DNA of 64,000 bases from Hordeum vulgare subsp. vulgare (lineage: Eukaryota > Streptophyta > Magnoliopsida > Poales > Poaceae): assembly GCF_904849725.1 (NCBI RefSeq), contig NC_058518.1, forward strand, positions 419,933,081 through 419,997,080, in the 5' to 3' direction. The notes under the pieces were generated by a model. That model ran no database searches. It saw nothing but the letters and a program-made list of their open reading frames with translations, and was not told the DNA's origin. A program made the position numbers and the translations under genes. Numbering within the stretch: the first letter of the stretch is position 1; every line of letters begins with the position of its first letter. Below, in pieces: positions 9,113 through 20,322 of the stretch.

Positions 9113-11344
9113 TCACGTATAAAAACGCTTGAGGAGGTCTCCGTTCCACGCGCGGGGTTCGTCGGTCTCCTTCTGAATGTTGTAGAGTCTGTATGCCCCG
9201 TTGTTCAGCACCTTTGAAATGATGAAAGGACCTTCCCGGGCCGGAGCCAACTTGTGTGGTCTTTGCTGATCCACTCGGAGCACCAAATCGCCAGCCTGGA
9301 ACGTGCGGCTTCTGACATGTCGTGCATGAAAACGTCACAGATCTTGCTGATAAATTGTTGAGCGAGTAAGTGCCATCTCGCGCTCCTCCTCTAGAAGATC
9401 GACTCCATCTTGCCTTGCTTGTTCTGCTTCGGCTTCGGAGAAGAGTTCGACTCGCGGGGCATTGTGAAGCAAGTCACTCGGAAGGACCGCTTCTGCTCCA
9501 TAGACGAGGAAGAACGGTGATCGCCCTGTTGATATGTTCGGAGTGATGCGGAGGCCCCAAAGTACTGAAGGTAACTCGGTTACCCATGCACCAGCAGCAT
9601 GTCCAATCTCTCGCAAGAGTCGAGGCTTCAAACCTTGAAGGATAAGTCCATTTGCACGCTCAGCTTGTCCATTGGATTGCGGATGTGCTACGGAAGCAAA
9701 ATCCACTCGAATACCTTGACTCGCGCAGAAACCTTTGAATCTGTCCGAGTCGAAGTTTGTCCCATTGTTCGTGATTATGCTGTGAGGCACTCCGAATCTG
9801 GAGATGATGTCTCTGACAAACTTCACGGCTGTGGAGGCGTCGAGTTTCTTGATGGGCTTGGCTTCTATCCACTTTGTAAACTTGTCGACTGCCACCAACA
9901 GATGTGTGTAGCCTCCTTGGCCTGTCTTGAATGGTCCGACTGTGTCTAATCCCCAAACTGCAAACGGCCACACAAGTGGGATTGTCTTTAGTGCAGATGT
10001 TGGCTTGTGGGACTTGTTGGAGTAGAACTGACAGCCTTCACATCGATCGACCATAGCTTTGGCCATTTCGTTAGCCTGCAGCCAGAAGAATCCAGCCCTG
10101 AACGCCTTGGCGACGATTGCTCTTGAAGAAGCATGATGGCCGCAGGTTCCCGAGTGGATATCCTCTAGGATCAACTGCCCTTCCTCTGGGGAAATGCAAC
10201 GTTGGAGAACGCCTGAAACACTCTCCTTATACAATTGACCGTCAATGACAGTGAACGCCTTCGACCTGTGAACTATTTGTCGGGCTTGGACTTCATCTTC
10301 TAGAAGTTCTTGCCTTAGGATATATGCCATAATCGGCACAGTCCAATCGGGAATGATTACCAGAATCTTTGTGACCAGATCAACCATAGCAGGCACATCG
10401 ACTTCAGTCGGGTCTGTTGCGCTCTTGGGTTGCACTGGCTCTTCCGTGAAGGGATCTTCTTTGACTGAAGGAAGATGGAGGTGCTCGAGGCAGACATCAC
10501 TCGGGACGGGTCTCCGAGTGGATCCGAGCTTCGCCAACTCGTCCGCCGCTTGGTTCTTCAGTCTTGGAACATGATGAAGTTCTAGACCTTCAAACTTCTT
10601 CTCCAGCTTCCTGACTGCATTGCAGTAGGTTGTCATAGTGGGGTTCCTTACGTCCCACTCTTTCATCACTTGGTTGACCACCAAGTCTGAATCGCCGTAG
10701 ACCATCAGGCGACGGACGCCGAGTGAGATGGCCATACGCAATCCGTAGAGAACAGCTTCATACTCTGCCTCATTGTTAGAGGAATCAAAGTGTATCTGAA
10801 GCACATACTTGAGCTTGTCACCCTTTGGTGATACGATCACAACGCCAGCGCCGGATCCATTCAACATCTTAGACCCATCGAAGAACATTGTCCAATGAGC
10901 CGAGTAGATGTGAGTCGGTTGCTGTTGTTCTACCCATTCTGCTATAAAGTCAGCCAGGGCTTGAGACTTAATAGCTTTCTTGGCCTCGAACTTGATGTCA
11001 CAGTACAGCATCTCCATCGCCCACTTCGCCACTCGGCCTGACGCGTCTCGATTGTGGAGAATTTCCGACAAAGGAGAATCAGAAACGACAGATACCGGGT
11101 GGTCTTGGAAATAATGGGCAACCTTCTTCGCAGTCAAATAGATCCCATAGATAAGCTTTTGACAATGGGGATACCTCTGCTTGGAAGGTGTCAGGACTTC
11201 GGAGACGTAGTACACTGGCCGCTGAACTTTGTATGCTTTGCCTTCTTCTTCTCGCTCGACTGTAAGAACAGTATTGACGACTTGATTTGTAGCCGCGATA
11301 TACAGAAGAAGGGGCTCTTTACTGAGCGGAGCAGTAAGAACCGG
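9113..11344 (-). pseudogene. RNase H and integrase part of element T pol
   Basis: The order on the minus strand is: end of RT with YYVSEVLTPSKQRYPHCQK; a second RNase H-like domain (FFDGSKMLNGSGAGVVI, SNNEAEYEAVL, YGDSDLVVNQV); an HHCC zinc domain (HSGTCGHHASS...CEGCQFY); and the integrase core (WGLDTVGPF, then HPQSNGQAERANG with the catalytic Glu). The second catalytic Asp, normally in a DNG motif, reads NNG here (IITNNGTNF), so this integrase is probably inactive. An in-frame TGA at 9335-9337 cuts off the last 73 codons, which remain readable to a natural stop at 9113. The frame is continuous with the RT upstream apart from the TAG at 11345-11347. Confidence 0.88.
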
Positions 11345-12680
11345 CTAGGTGAAAAGTAGGACTTTGAGGTCGTCGAACGCGACTTGGGATTCGTCTGTCC
11401 ACTCGAAGGTATCTGACTTCTTCATGAGTAGGTACAGAGGAAGTGCTTTTTCGCCGAGTCGACTGATGAACCTGCTCAAAGCTGCTAAGCAACCTGTGAG
11501 TCGTTGAACATCGTGTATTCTAACCGGCCTCTCCATTCGGACGATGGTCCTGATCTTTTCGAGGTTTACATCGATCCCTCGTTCGGAAACGAAGAAACCG
11601 AGTAACTTTCCGCTGGGAACACCGAATGAACACTTGGCAGGATTTAGCTTGATATCGTACCTACGAAGGTTGGCGAATGTTTCTGCCAAGTCAGTCAGCA
11701 GGTCGGAACCTTTGCGGGACTTGACTATGATATCATCCATGTATGCCTCCACATTGCGACCGATCTGGTCGAGGAGACATTTTTGGATCATGCGCATAAA
11801 GGTAGCTCCTGCATTCTTCAGACCGAAAGGCATGGTGATGTAGCAGAAGCACCCAAACGGGGTGATGAAAGCTGTTTTCAACTCATCGGGACCATACAGA
11901 CGGATCTGATGATAACCCGAGTAGGCATCAAGAAATGATAAACGCTCGCACCCCGCAGTCGAATCGACAATTTGATCTATGCGGGGGAGCGGAAAATGGT
12001 CTTTCGGGCAGACCTTATTGAGGTGCTTGATGTCAATGCACATTCGGAGTGACTTGTCCTTCTTGGGCACCATGACTACATTGGCGAGCCACTCGGAGTG
12101 GTGAACCTCGCGAATGAATCTGGCAGCTAGCAGCTTAGACACCTCTTCTCCGATTGCCTTCCTTTTGTGCGCGGCGGACCGGCGCAGGCGCTCTCGGACG
12201 GGCCGAGCAGCGGGATCCACATGCAGTCGGTCCTCAGCCAACTCCCTAGGTACACCCGGCATGTCAGATGGCTTCCATGCGAAGATGTCCCAGTTCTCAC
12301 GGAGGAATTGGGTGAGCTCGGCTTCCTATTTGGGATCCAGGGTGGTGGAGATGTTCGTCGGGGCGGCAGACTCGTCCGTCGGGTGGACGCTGACCTTCTT
12401 AGTCTCTCCCGCCGACTGGAACGCGGACTCAGAAGCTGGCTTCTTTGAGCGCATTAAGTCAGCGGGGTCGACTGTCTTCTTGTACTCTTCGAGCTCGAGC
12501 AGCCATCTGCTGGTCGGCGATCCTCGACCCCTCTTGCAGACACTCCTCGGCTCGCTGGCGGTTGCCGGTGATGGTGATAACGCCTTTTGGACCGGGCATT
12601 TTCAACTTCAAGTAGACATAACACGGTCGTGCCATGAAACTCACATATGCCGGGCGGCCCAGAATTGCATGGTAAGCGCT
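11345..12680 (-). pseudogene. Reverse transcriptase part of element T pol
   Basis: This is a typical gypsy reverse transcriptase: WLANVVMVPKKDKSLRMCID, FPLPRID, FLDAYSGYHQI, MPFGLKNAGATF, catalytic AYMDDIIVKS (near 11740), then the thumb region GFFVSERGID. The frame is interrupted by TAG codons at 11345-11347 and 12326-12328. A one-base frameshift lies near 12500-12520, between the protease linker (KLKMPGPKGVITI) and the RT. All parts otherwise align as one polyprotein with gag-protease upstream and integrase downstream. Confidence 0.87.
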
Positions 12681-14957
12681 CTAGAAGTCCACCACCTCAA
12701 ACGTGAGGTTCTCCTTGCGAAAGTTCTTGTCGGAGCCGAAGATGACCTCCAATGCGATCTGGCCGAGTGATTTGGCCTTCCGCCCTGGGACGACTCCGTG
12801 GAACTGCATATTGCTCTCGCTGAGTCTGGACATCGGAATGCCCATCCCCTTGAGAGTGTCGGCGTACATAATATTCAATCCGCTGCCGCTGTCCATTAGG
12901 ACTTTGCGCAGTCGGACTCCTTCCACCACCGGGTCGACGACCAGAGCCTGCCTTCCTGGGGTGGGGACGTGTGTTGGATGATCCGACTGATCGAAGGTAA
13001 TCGCAGTCTGAGACCATTTGAGAAACTTGGGGGCAGTCGGAATGGCCATGTTGACTTCTCTATTTACTAGCTTCAGTCGACTCTTGCTTTCGACGTCACC
13101 GAAGATCATGAGGGTTGCATGGACTTGGGGGAACGGATCCTCCTTGTTCTCCTCATCCTGTTCAGGATTCTTCTCACTCGGCTGCCCTTCGCTGAAACCC
13201 TGGATCAGGAGACGGCACTGCCGAGTGGTGTGCTTTGCGTATATGGGGTTACCTTCCTCATCCATCTTCGTATGGATTGGACAAGGTTGGTCCAGGATGG
13301 GATTGTTGAAAGGCTTTTTCTTGGGGGTGAACTGCGCTTTCCCTTTGCCCTTGAATTTGGCGCTGGTTACAGCTGCAGCTTCTGCTTGCGGTGTGGGCGG
13401 AACCTTCGGTTTCTGCTTCCGAGTGTTACCTCCGTCGGCATCGCCGACTGTCTTGTGTTTACCGCTCCGGATGCGGTCCTCTTCTTCGCCATTTGCATAG
13501 CGAGTTGCTATCTCCATCATCTTGCTCATGGAGATGTCGCCGGTTCGACCAAACTTCAAGTACAGCTCCCTGTACCGCACGCCTGCCTTGAAGGCGCATA
13601 CTGCTTGATGCTTGGTGACGTTCTCCACCGTGTGGTAAAGAGTCGTACATCGCTGGATGAAGTCGCGCAAGGGCTCATTCGGCTTCTCGACACAGTGCTG
13701 AAGCTCCACAAGACCTGCAGGGCGCTTGCACGTTCCTTCGAAGGTTCTGATGAACACTCGGGCTAGATCTGCCCAACTGTAAATGCTTGAGGGGGCCAAC
13801 TGGTTCAGCCAAGCTCGGGCCGAGCCGTCGAGCATCAGAGGGAGGTGCTTCATAGCGACATGGTCGTCTCCTCCTCTGATCTGGACCGCCACTCGGTAGT
13901 CGTCTAGCCATGTTTCGGGCTTAGACTCTCCTGAGAATTTACCAATTCCCGCAGCCAATCGGAAGTTGGGCGGGATATCAGCCGAGCGGATGGCTCGACT
14001 AAAACACTCGGGACCAGATACGATGGCCCTGCTTCCACTCGGACGGTCCATATCGCGGCCATCGCGGTGGGCTCGACCCCTGTCGACTCTTCGCTGAGCG
14101 ATTCGGCCTCTTGCGTCGGGTCTAGGGTCGTAAGTGTCGCCGACTGAATGCCGATCATCATGATGCCGGGACCCGTAGGGCCCACCCCACGGAGGAGTGC
14201 GTGAGCGACGGCGATACTGATGAGATCCAGGGATGTGAACCGATCTATGCGTGTTTGCATGGACGGAACTATTGCGGATCCGATTGTGTGACTGGGAGAC
14301 TGCCGAATTCTGCTGCTGCGCCGTGCGCAACAGGGCTCGGATTTGTTCGATTCCCATTCCTGCCTCTGAATCAGTCGGCTGGAGGGAATCGGAAATCTGG
14401 GCAGCCGCGGCCAGGTTGAGGAGAGGTGTGCGGAACACCTCCACGTTGCTCCGCCGAGTGTGTCGGCTGGCAGAACGACGAGGCGGACGACGCGCACCGG
14501 ATGCTTCGCCAACTTCACCTCGGTCGGCTTGACGAGGATCTTCATGGGAGTTGGCCATGTGTACTTCTGCTGCAGGCCCACGACCCACGTACTCGGTAGG
14601 AAGCTCAGTCGGAACCGAGTCCGAGCACTGGGAGCGTGGGGCGACTACAACAGACTCCAGGACTGCCACTTGAGAGGACGCGAACTGGCGCGCTCGGGCA
14701 TGCTGCACCCAACGTTGTAGACGCGGACTGCACGATCGCCTGCTGCGGCGCGTGACGAAGGCGCAAGCCGGCAATGGAGCCGATTGTTGGAGAAGAAGAA
14801 CGCCGCGAGTGCCAGCACGGAAGTGCGTGGCCCCGCGACGGGGAAGCGCCTCGACGTCGAGAGGTGCATCCCGAAGCCACGCCGAATCATCGACGACGAA
14901 GGAGAGAGCGCCGAAGAGGATCTGGTGACCCATGCTCGAACCTCCACCGGACGACAT
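12681..14957 (-). pseudogene. Gag-protease of element T
   Basis: I chose the ATG at 14957 (MSSGGGSSMGHQ...) because the open frame upstream runs into the primer site and LTR. About 758 codons are open to a TAG at 12681-12683. The core gag domain is near KPETWLDDYRVAVQIRGG and LNQLAPSSIYSWADL. It is followed by basic linker sequence, a CPIH...HTTRQC motif in the usual zinc-knuckle region, and the aspartic protease motif VLMDSGSGLNIMY. The TAG falls at F*SAYHAILGR. Element H, in this same window, has Gln at this place (FQSGYHALLGR), so the stop is a nonsense mutation rather than a normal end. Confidence 0.87.
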
Positions 14958-15004
14958 GACGAAAGGAAGTAGTCGCAAACTCGCCGGAAGTCGCTTAGAC
15001 GCCT

Positions 15005-15022
15005 GCCCCACGGTGGGCGCCA
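15005..15022 (-). other. Primer-binding site of element T (tRNA-Lys type)
   Basis: On the minus strand TGGCGCCCACCGTGGGGC lies two bases inside the 5' LTR. It is complementary to the 3' end of plant tRNA-Lys. It fixes the 5' end of the element on the right-hand side. Confidence 0.85.
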
Positions 15023-15024
15023 AC

Positions 15025-15579
15025 TGTCGTGGGTATAAGCCTGACAGTAGATGTGTAGGGTACAAATGAGATGGGCAGAGTCCTAGCTACGGCGAGGTTG
15101 TATGAGTTCAGGCCCCTCTACGGTGGAGGTAATAGCCCTACGTCTCAGTGCTCTCGGAGCTTGTTACCGAGTGTAATATGGAGTACAATGTTTTTCTAAC
15201 CCTTTTACAAGTGGGGGAGGGTGGCTTATATAGAGTGCGCTGCCCTCCACAACGGTTCTGATTCAAGGGTGGAGTAGTGGCGATTGAATGCATGCGTTAC
15301 AGGTAACGTATGCTATAAATGCTAGTTAATGCACCCGGAAACGTACGGCAGTTTCCCTCCAGGAAGGTTATGACGCACCGAGTGTATCCAGTCGGTAGGT
15401 CCGGTGTCCTCCGAGTCTTAGTCTCTGACTGGATGATTCTGGGTCCGTTACCGACTGGATGATGGGGACACCTTAATACAGTCGGGCATACTTAAGGTCC
15501 TGTCCCTTGCGTGGAGTAGTCCTTGGGTAGGACCTGTAGGACAGGCCTATGACCCTACCCTAGGACTATGACCCCATCA
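15025..15579 (-). repeat. 5' LTR of element T
   Basis: This 555-bp LTR is the partner of 2653-3207. A TATA-like CTATATAAG (minus strand) is at 15225-15233. CACAC follows at 15580-15584 and matches the copy at the other end. Confidence 0.93.
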
Positions 15580-17496
15580 CACACGGAGTCATGCCCAGCT
15601 GTTGCATCAATGATCTGGTCTATTCAGGGCAGAGGAAAAGGGTCCTTTGGATGTGCCTTATTTAAGTCTTTGAAGTCGACACATAGCCACCAGGATTTGT
15701 CCTTCTTTGGCACCATGACCAGATTTGCGAGCCAGTCGGGGTGTTTGATGTCCCTGATGAACTCGTCTTCCAATAACTTGGCTAGTTCCTTCCCCATGTC
15801 TTGACGCTTGGGTTCGGAAAATTGTCGTAGGGTTTGTTTAACCGGCTTGAGGCCTGCTACTATGTCCAGGCTATGCTCCGCCTTTTCTCTTGGGAACCCT
15901 CGCATATCTGAGGGGTGCCAGGCAAATATATCCCAATTCTCACACAGGAAGGCGTGTAGTGTTGCGGCTATCGCAGGCTCCAGGTGAGCCCCAATGGATG
16001 CAGTTTTATTGGGATCCGTTGGATGTACCTGGAATTTGATAGTCTCATTCGCCAGCTTGAAAGACGTGGATTTGGGTAGCTTCCGAGGACTATGTCATTT
16101 TTATCCACTACGGACCGCAGAGCCGTTAGTTCTTCTGTGGCAAGGGTCTCTGCCAGTACCTCCAAGTCTATGGGTGTCGTCTTATTTTTTTGCTCTTAAA
16201 CCCTTGTGGGGGTCACGTTCTATCGTGATTATACCGTTTGGCCCTGGCATCTTTAACTTCATGTATCCGTAGTGTGGTATAGCCCGAAATCTTGTGAAGG
16301 CCTCACGTCCTAGTAGGGCATGGTAGCCACTTTGGAATGGTATGATGTGGAATAAGAGCTCTTTGGATTGATAATTTTTGGGAGTGTTGAATACCACATC
16401 TAGTGTTTTGCGTCCGGTACAGCGGGCCTCCTTTCCGGGGACAATGCCCCGGAAGGTGGTTGAACTTTGCTCAATTCAAGATCGGTCGAATTGCATTTTA
16501 TCCAACGTATATTCGTAGATGAGGTTGAGGCTGCTCCCTCCGTCCATTAATACTTTGCTTAATCTGAAACCATCCACTATGGCGTTCAGCACTAGGGCGG
16601 CACCTGCCCGGTTAGTATATATCACCGGCTCATTGCTGTGGTCAAAAGTGATAGCTGTGTTCGGCCATGGGTTTGCCGCCACCACGTGGTTGATTTCATG
16701 GAGCTCTCGAAAAGCTCTCTTTGTTGGCTTGCCAAGGAGAACGTTTTGTATATTGTTAAGACCTCCGTATTACTGCTCGGCGGTGTATCGGACTCTTCGG
16801 TTCTCGGTATCTGAAGGATTGAGTCCGGTGGGGCGAAGTGTATAGGGCATGGTTTGTCCTGTAATGTGTCAAGGACCGACCTACCCTTTGATTGTGACTT
16901 GTTTCAATTTTCTACAAGTCTGGAGTAACCTGCCCCGTAAGTGGGGATGACTATCTTCTCTGAATTCGCCTGTTGTGCTTGATGTAATCACGCTCGATGC
17001 ACATTTTCTGCATTTGTGAGGTGCTCTCCGTGGTGCAGTATTTGAGCAATAGGTTTCATAGTTCAGCAAATGTTTGCACCCGGCGATGAGCTAGGGCATC
17101 GAGAATACCCTCGTCCCTACAATGCGTCCAAAGGCGCTTATTATTTCATGGTTGATGTGGTCTTCTCTTCGTTGAAGAGGGAGGAACCTAGCCCAAAAGT
17201 GGTGCACTCACTCCCCGTGGCTATGAATGACCACGTGCGGGTTTAATCCGAACTTTGTTCCAAAGAAGCTCTCGAGTTGGGTGGTGGACGGGATTAAACT
17301 TTGGTTTCCCGCTGGGGGCTTCAGCCGCCACATCCTTAATATGAGTGAGAATGGGGTTAACCATTGGCCCAGGGTTGTTAGGCGGGTCCGGACGACCAGT
17401 GACTGGGACGCATAGCGTTCTTAATTCTGGCAACTGATGCGGGGAGCCCCTAACCGAGCACTCCATAGTGCTGATATAATGTGTGATGGGCGGGAC
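15580..17496 (-). pseudogene. Gag remnant, protease and RT N-terminus of element H
   Basis: Minus-strand frames give, from right to left: a degenerate gag region (about 16690-17496); a protease with VLMDGGSSLNLIY near 16530; the conserved block FQSGYHALLGREAF...KLKMPGPNGIITI (16182-16397); and the RT N-terminus WLANLVMVPKKDKSWWLCVD (15624-15905). Several frame changes and stops separate them. The RT continues at 2652 on the far side of T. K1 inserted at 17496 within the gag region. Confidence 0.75.
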
Positions 17497-19282
17497 TATA
17501 GGAAATATGCCCTAGAGGTAATAATAAAGTGGTTATTATTATATTTCCTAGTTCATGATAATTGTCTATTATTCATGCTATAATTGTATTAACCGAAAAC
17601 CGTAATACATGTGTGAATATATAGATCACAATGTGTCCCTAGTGAGCCTCTAGTTGGGTAGCTCGTTGATCAATAGATGATCATGGTTTCCATATCATGG
17701 ACATTGGATGTCATTGATAACGGGATCACATCATTGGGGAATGATGTGATGGACAAGACCCAATCTTAAGCATAGCACTAGATTGTATTGTTCGTCTGCT
17801 AAAGCTTTTCTAATGTCAAGTATCATTTCCTTAGACCATGAGATTGTGCAACTCTCGGATACCATAGGAGTGCTTTGGGTGTATCAAATGTCACAATGTA
17901 ACTGGGTGATTATAAAGGTGCACTACAAGTATCTCCGAAAATATGTATTGGGTTGGTACGAATCGAGATTGGGATTTATCACTCCGTGTGACGGAGAGAT
18001 ATCTCTGGGCCCACTTGGTAATCCATCATGATAATGAGCTAAATGTGACTAAGGAGTTAGTCACGAGATGATGTGTTACGGAACGAGTAAAGAGAATTGT
18101 CGGTAACGAGATGGAACAAGGTATAGGGATACCGACGATTGAATCTCGGGCAAGTATCATACCGGTAGACAAAGGGAATTGCATACGGGATTGATCTAAT
18201 CCTCGACATCGTGGTTCATCCGATGAGATCATCGTGGAACATGTGGGAACCAACATGGATATCCAGACCCCGTTGTTGGTTATTGACCAGAGAGGTGTCT
18301 CGGTCATGTATGCATGGTTCCCGAACCCGTAGGGTCTACACACACTTAATGTTCGATGACGCTAGGGTTATATGGGAATTGTGTACATGGTTACCGAAGG
18401 TTGTTCGGAGTCCGGGATGAGATCCTGGATGTCACGAGGAGTTCTAGAATGGTCCGGAGGTAAAGATTCATATATAGGAAGTGAGGATTTGATCACCGGA
18501 AGTGTTTCGGGCGTCACCGGTAATGTACGGGGACCAACGGAAGGGTTCCGGGGGTCCACCGGGAAGGGCCACCAGCCCCAAAGTGCTACATAGGCCAAGA
18601 ATGGAAGGGAACCAACCCCTAGATGGGCTTTTGCGCCTCCCATCTCAGCCCAATGTGCACAAGGGGTGGAGAGGGTCAAAACCCTAGGCGTGGAGGGGCA
18701 GCCTTGGGCCTTCAGGCCCACCCTAGGGCGCCTCCTCCACCCTTGGCTGTCGCCCCCTTGCCCATCTAGGGCTGCCGCACCCCTTAGGCTGGAAACCCTA
18801 TGGGTGGGTACCCTCCTCCCTCTCCTCCTATATATAGTGGAGGGTTTGGGTCTGTTTTGAGACACAATTTCTCTCTCTCTCTCTCTCTCTCTCGGCGCAG
18901 CCCTACTCCTCCTCCTCCTCGTCCACCGTAGTGCTTGGCGAAGCCCTGTCGGAACACCACGCAGCTCCACCATCACCATGCCGTCGTGCTGCCGGAGCTC
19001 TCCCTCAAAACCTCCTCCCTCCTTGATAGATCAAGGCGTTGGAGACGTCACCGGGCTGCACGTGTGTTGAACGCGGACGCACCGTTGTTTGGTGCATAGA
19101 TCGAAATCCACCGCGATCTGAATCACTTCGAGTACGACTCTATCAACCGCGTTCTAGCAACGCTTGCGCTTAGCGATCTTCAAAGGTATGAAGATTCTCT
19201 ACCCCTTTGCTCGTTGCTAGTTTCTCCATAGATAGATCCTTGTGTGACGTAGATTTTTTTTAAATTACTACGTTCCCCAACA
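17497..19282 (+). mobile_element. K1: solo LTR of the WIS/Angela/BARE1 Copia group
   Basis: K1 is 1,786 bp. It begins TATAGGAAATATGCCCTAGA (a mutated TGTTGGAAATATGCC start) and ends CGTTCCCCAACA. GGGAC flanks it on both sides (17492-17496 and 19283-19287). A TATA box, CTATATATAG, is at 18828-18837, with a CT microsatellite downstream at about 18870-18893. There is no internal region, so it is a solo LTR left by recombination between two LTRs. It interrupts the gag region of H. Confidence 0.95.
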
Positions 19283-19873
19283 GGGACATGAATTTCCCTA
19301 ACGTCGGGCCTGATCCCGATCCGATCATAGATCGTGCCCTGGCTGTCCGTGTGTGCTCGGAGTCAACGTGACATGGACATGAATAGCCTGGGATCTCTAT
19401 GGAGCTTATGCTGCTTGTGTGCTCGGATTCAAGGTGTGTCACTGGTCCCCCGGATGGCGCTTGAATTCACTTTTGGGGGGAGTTCGGCTAACACGAGTTC
19501 AGACACGTTGGGCACGGTAAGCGTTGAGGTCGGGCAAGAGGTGAGATTCGTCGTGGCGATTGGGTTCACGGTCTTGGATTTTGAAGCATCGAGGATAGTG
19601 TGTTCCTACAAAGGAGTAGAAATCCCCGTCAACACAAGATCTCCTCAGGGGTCGGCGGAGAACTCTAGGCTCCCAAACCTGACTTCCTGGCCGGGGGAAA
19701 ATTTCCGATCTCGCCGAGGCGTTTGGCCGGATCAGCGTCAAGAACAATCCTTCCGAATGTGAAGATTTGACCAAGGACTAACAAGTCCCTATTACAGATC
19801 TCCTCGTTGATCACTAGGCATGCCAACGAACCTTTTGGCGATCCCACAGTGGAACTCTCAATGAAAGCACAAA
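19283..19873 (-). other. 5' untranslated and early gag region of element H
   Basis: No intact frame is seen. Next to the LTR, the minus strand reads TTTGTGCTTTCATTGAGAG, a typical sequence following LTRs of this group. No clear tRNA primer match was recognised. Confidence 0.55.
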
Positions 19874-20322
19874 TGTTGGTGTCAAAATTGGCAGATCTCG
19901 GGTAGGGGGTCCCGAACTGTGGACCTAGGATCGATGGGTTGTAGGAATAAGGGGACACGATGGTTTTACCCAGGTTCGGGCCCTCCTATGGAGGTAATAC
20001 CCTACGTCCTGCTAAATTATATTGATGAAGATGATTACATAGTAGATCTACCTCGAGATCGTATATGCTAACCCCTAGATGATTCAACCTCCTCTACACG
20101 GATAAGGGCCTCCAGTTTATATAGCCACCAGGGGCCCTAGGGTTTACAAGTTACCGACTACCACCAGGGGGTAGATGAGCCGACCGAGTCCTCCCAAGCT
20201 TGGGGTCCACGCCAATCTTTGGAGCTTTCCTTCTGTCATATGAGGTTTGTTGATTACCCGCACTCTGATGATGTAGCCCACCGGCCAGCTCCCTAAGGAC
20301 CCCCAAATACAGGACTCCCTCA
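19874..20322 (-). repeat. 5' LTR of element H
   Basis: On the minus strand it begins TGAGGGAGTCCTG at 20322 and ends in ...TTTTGACACCAACA at 19874, 449 bp in all. The start and end match a common Triticeae gypsy LTR type. A TATA-like CTATATAAA (minus) lies at 20116-20124. The sequence right of 20322 is Copia RT coding DNA, so H inserted into element I. The expected matching TSD is lost because the left end of H is truncated. Confidence 0.8.

Larger units (their letters stand above)
2653..15579 (-). mobile_element. Element T: full-length Tat-like Ty3/gypsy retrotransposon
   Basis: T is 12.9 kb with 555-bp LTRs at 2653-3207 and 15025-15579. It is flanked on both sides by CACAC (2648-2652 and 15580-15584). 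On the minus strand it carries a tRNA-Lys-type primer site, gag-protease, RT-RNase H-integrase, a 70-bp tandem array and a polypurine stretch. A spliced gene on the opposite strand (3698-7144) is a trait known in the Tat lineage (RIRE2, Grande and relatives). The LTRs differ at about 10 of 555 positions by manual comparison. That is about 1.8 percent, or roughly 0.7 million years at the commonly used grass LTR rate of 1.3e-8 per site per year. Confidence 0.93.
2061..20322 (-). mobile_element. Element H: Ty3/gypsy retrotransposon, 3' truncated, interrupted by T and K1
   Basis: H reads right to left: 5' LTR 19874-20322, 5' untranslated region 19283-19873, gag remnants about 16690-17496, protease and reverse transcriptase 15580-16690 and 2061-2652. 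T (2653-15579) splits the reverse transcriptase and K1 (17497-19282) splits the gag region. The left end is lost at 2060, so integrase and the 3' LTR are absent from the window. Removing T and one CACAC copy rejoins the RT motifs IIDATAG...H and FLDAYSRYHQIKM in one frame, which supports the nesting. H lies within Copia element I, whose coding sequence begins at 20323. Confidence 0.8.

Noticed and set aside
18368..18979. 203-codon minus-strand frame in K1
   Set aside because: It lies wholly within a WIS/Angela/BARE1 solo LTR, opposite to its transcription, and is a chance frame.
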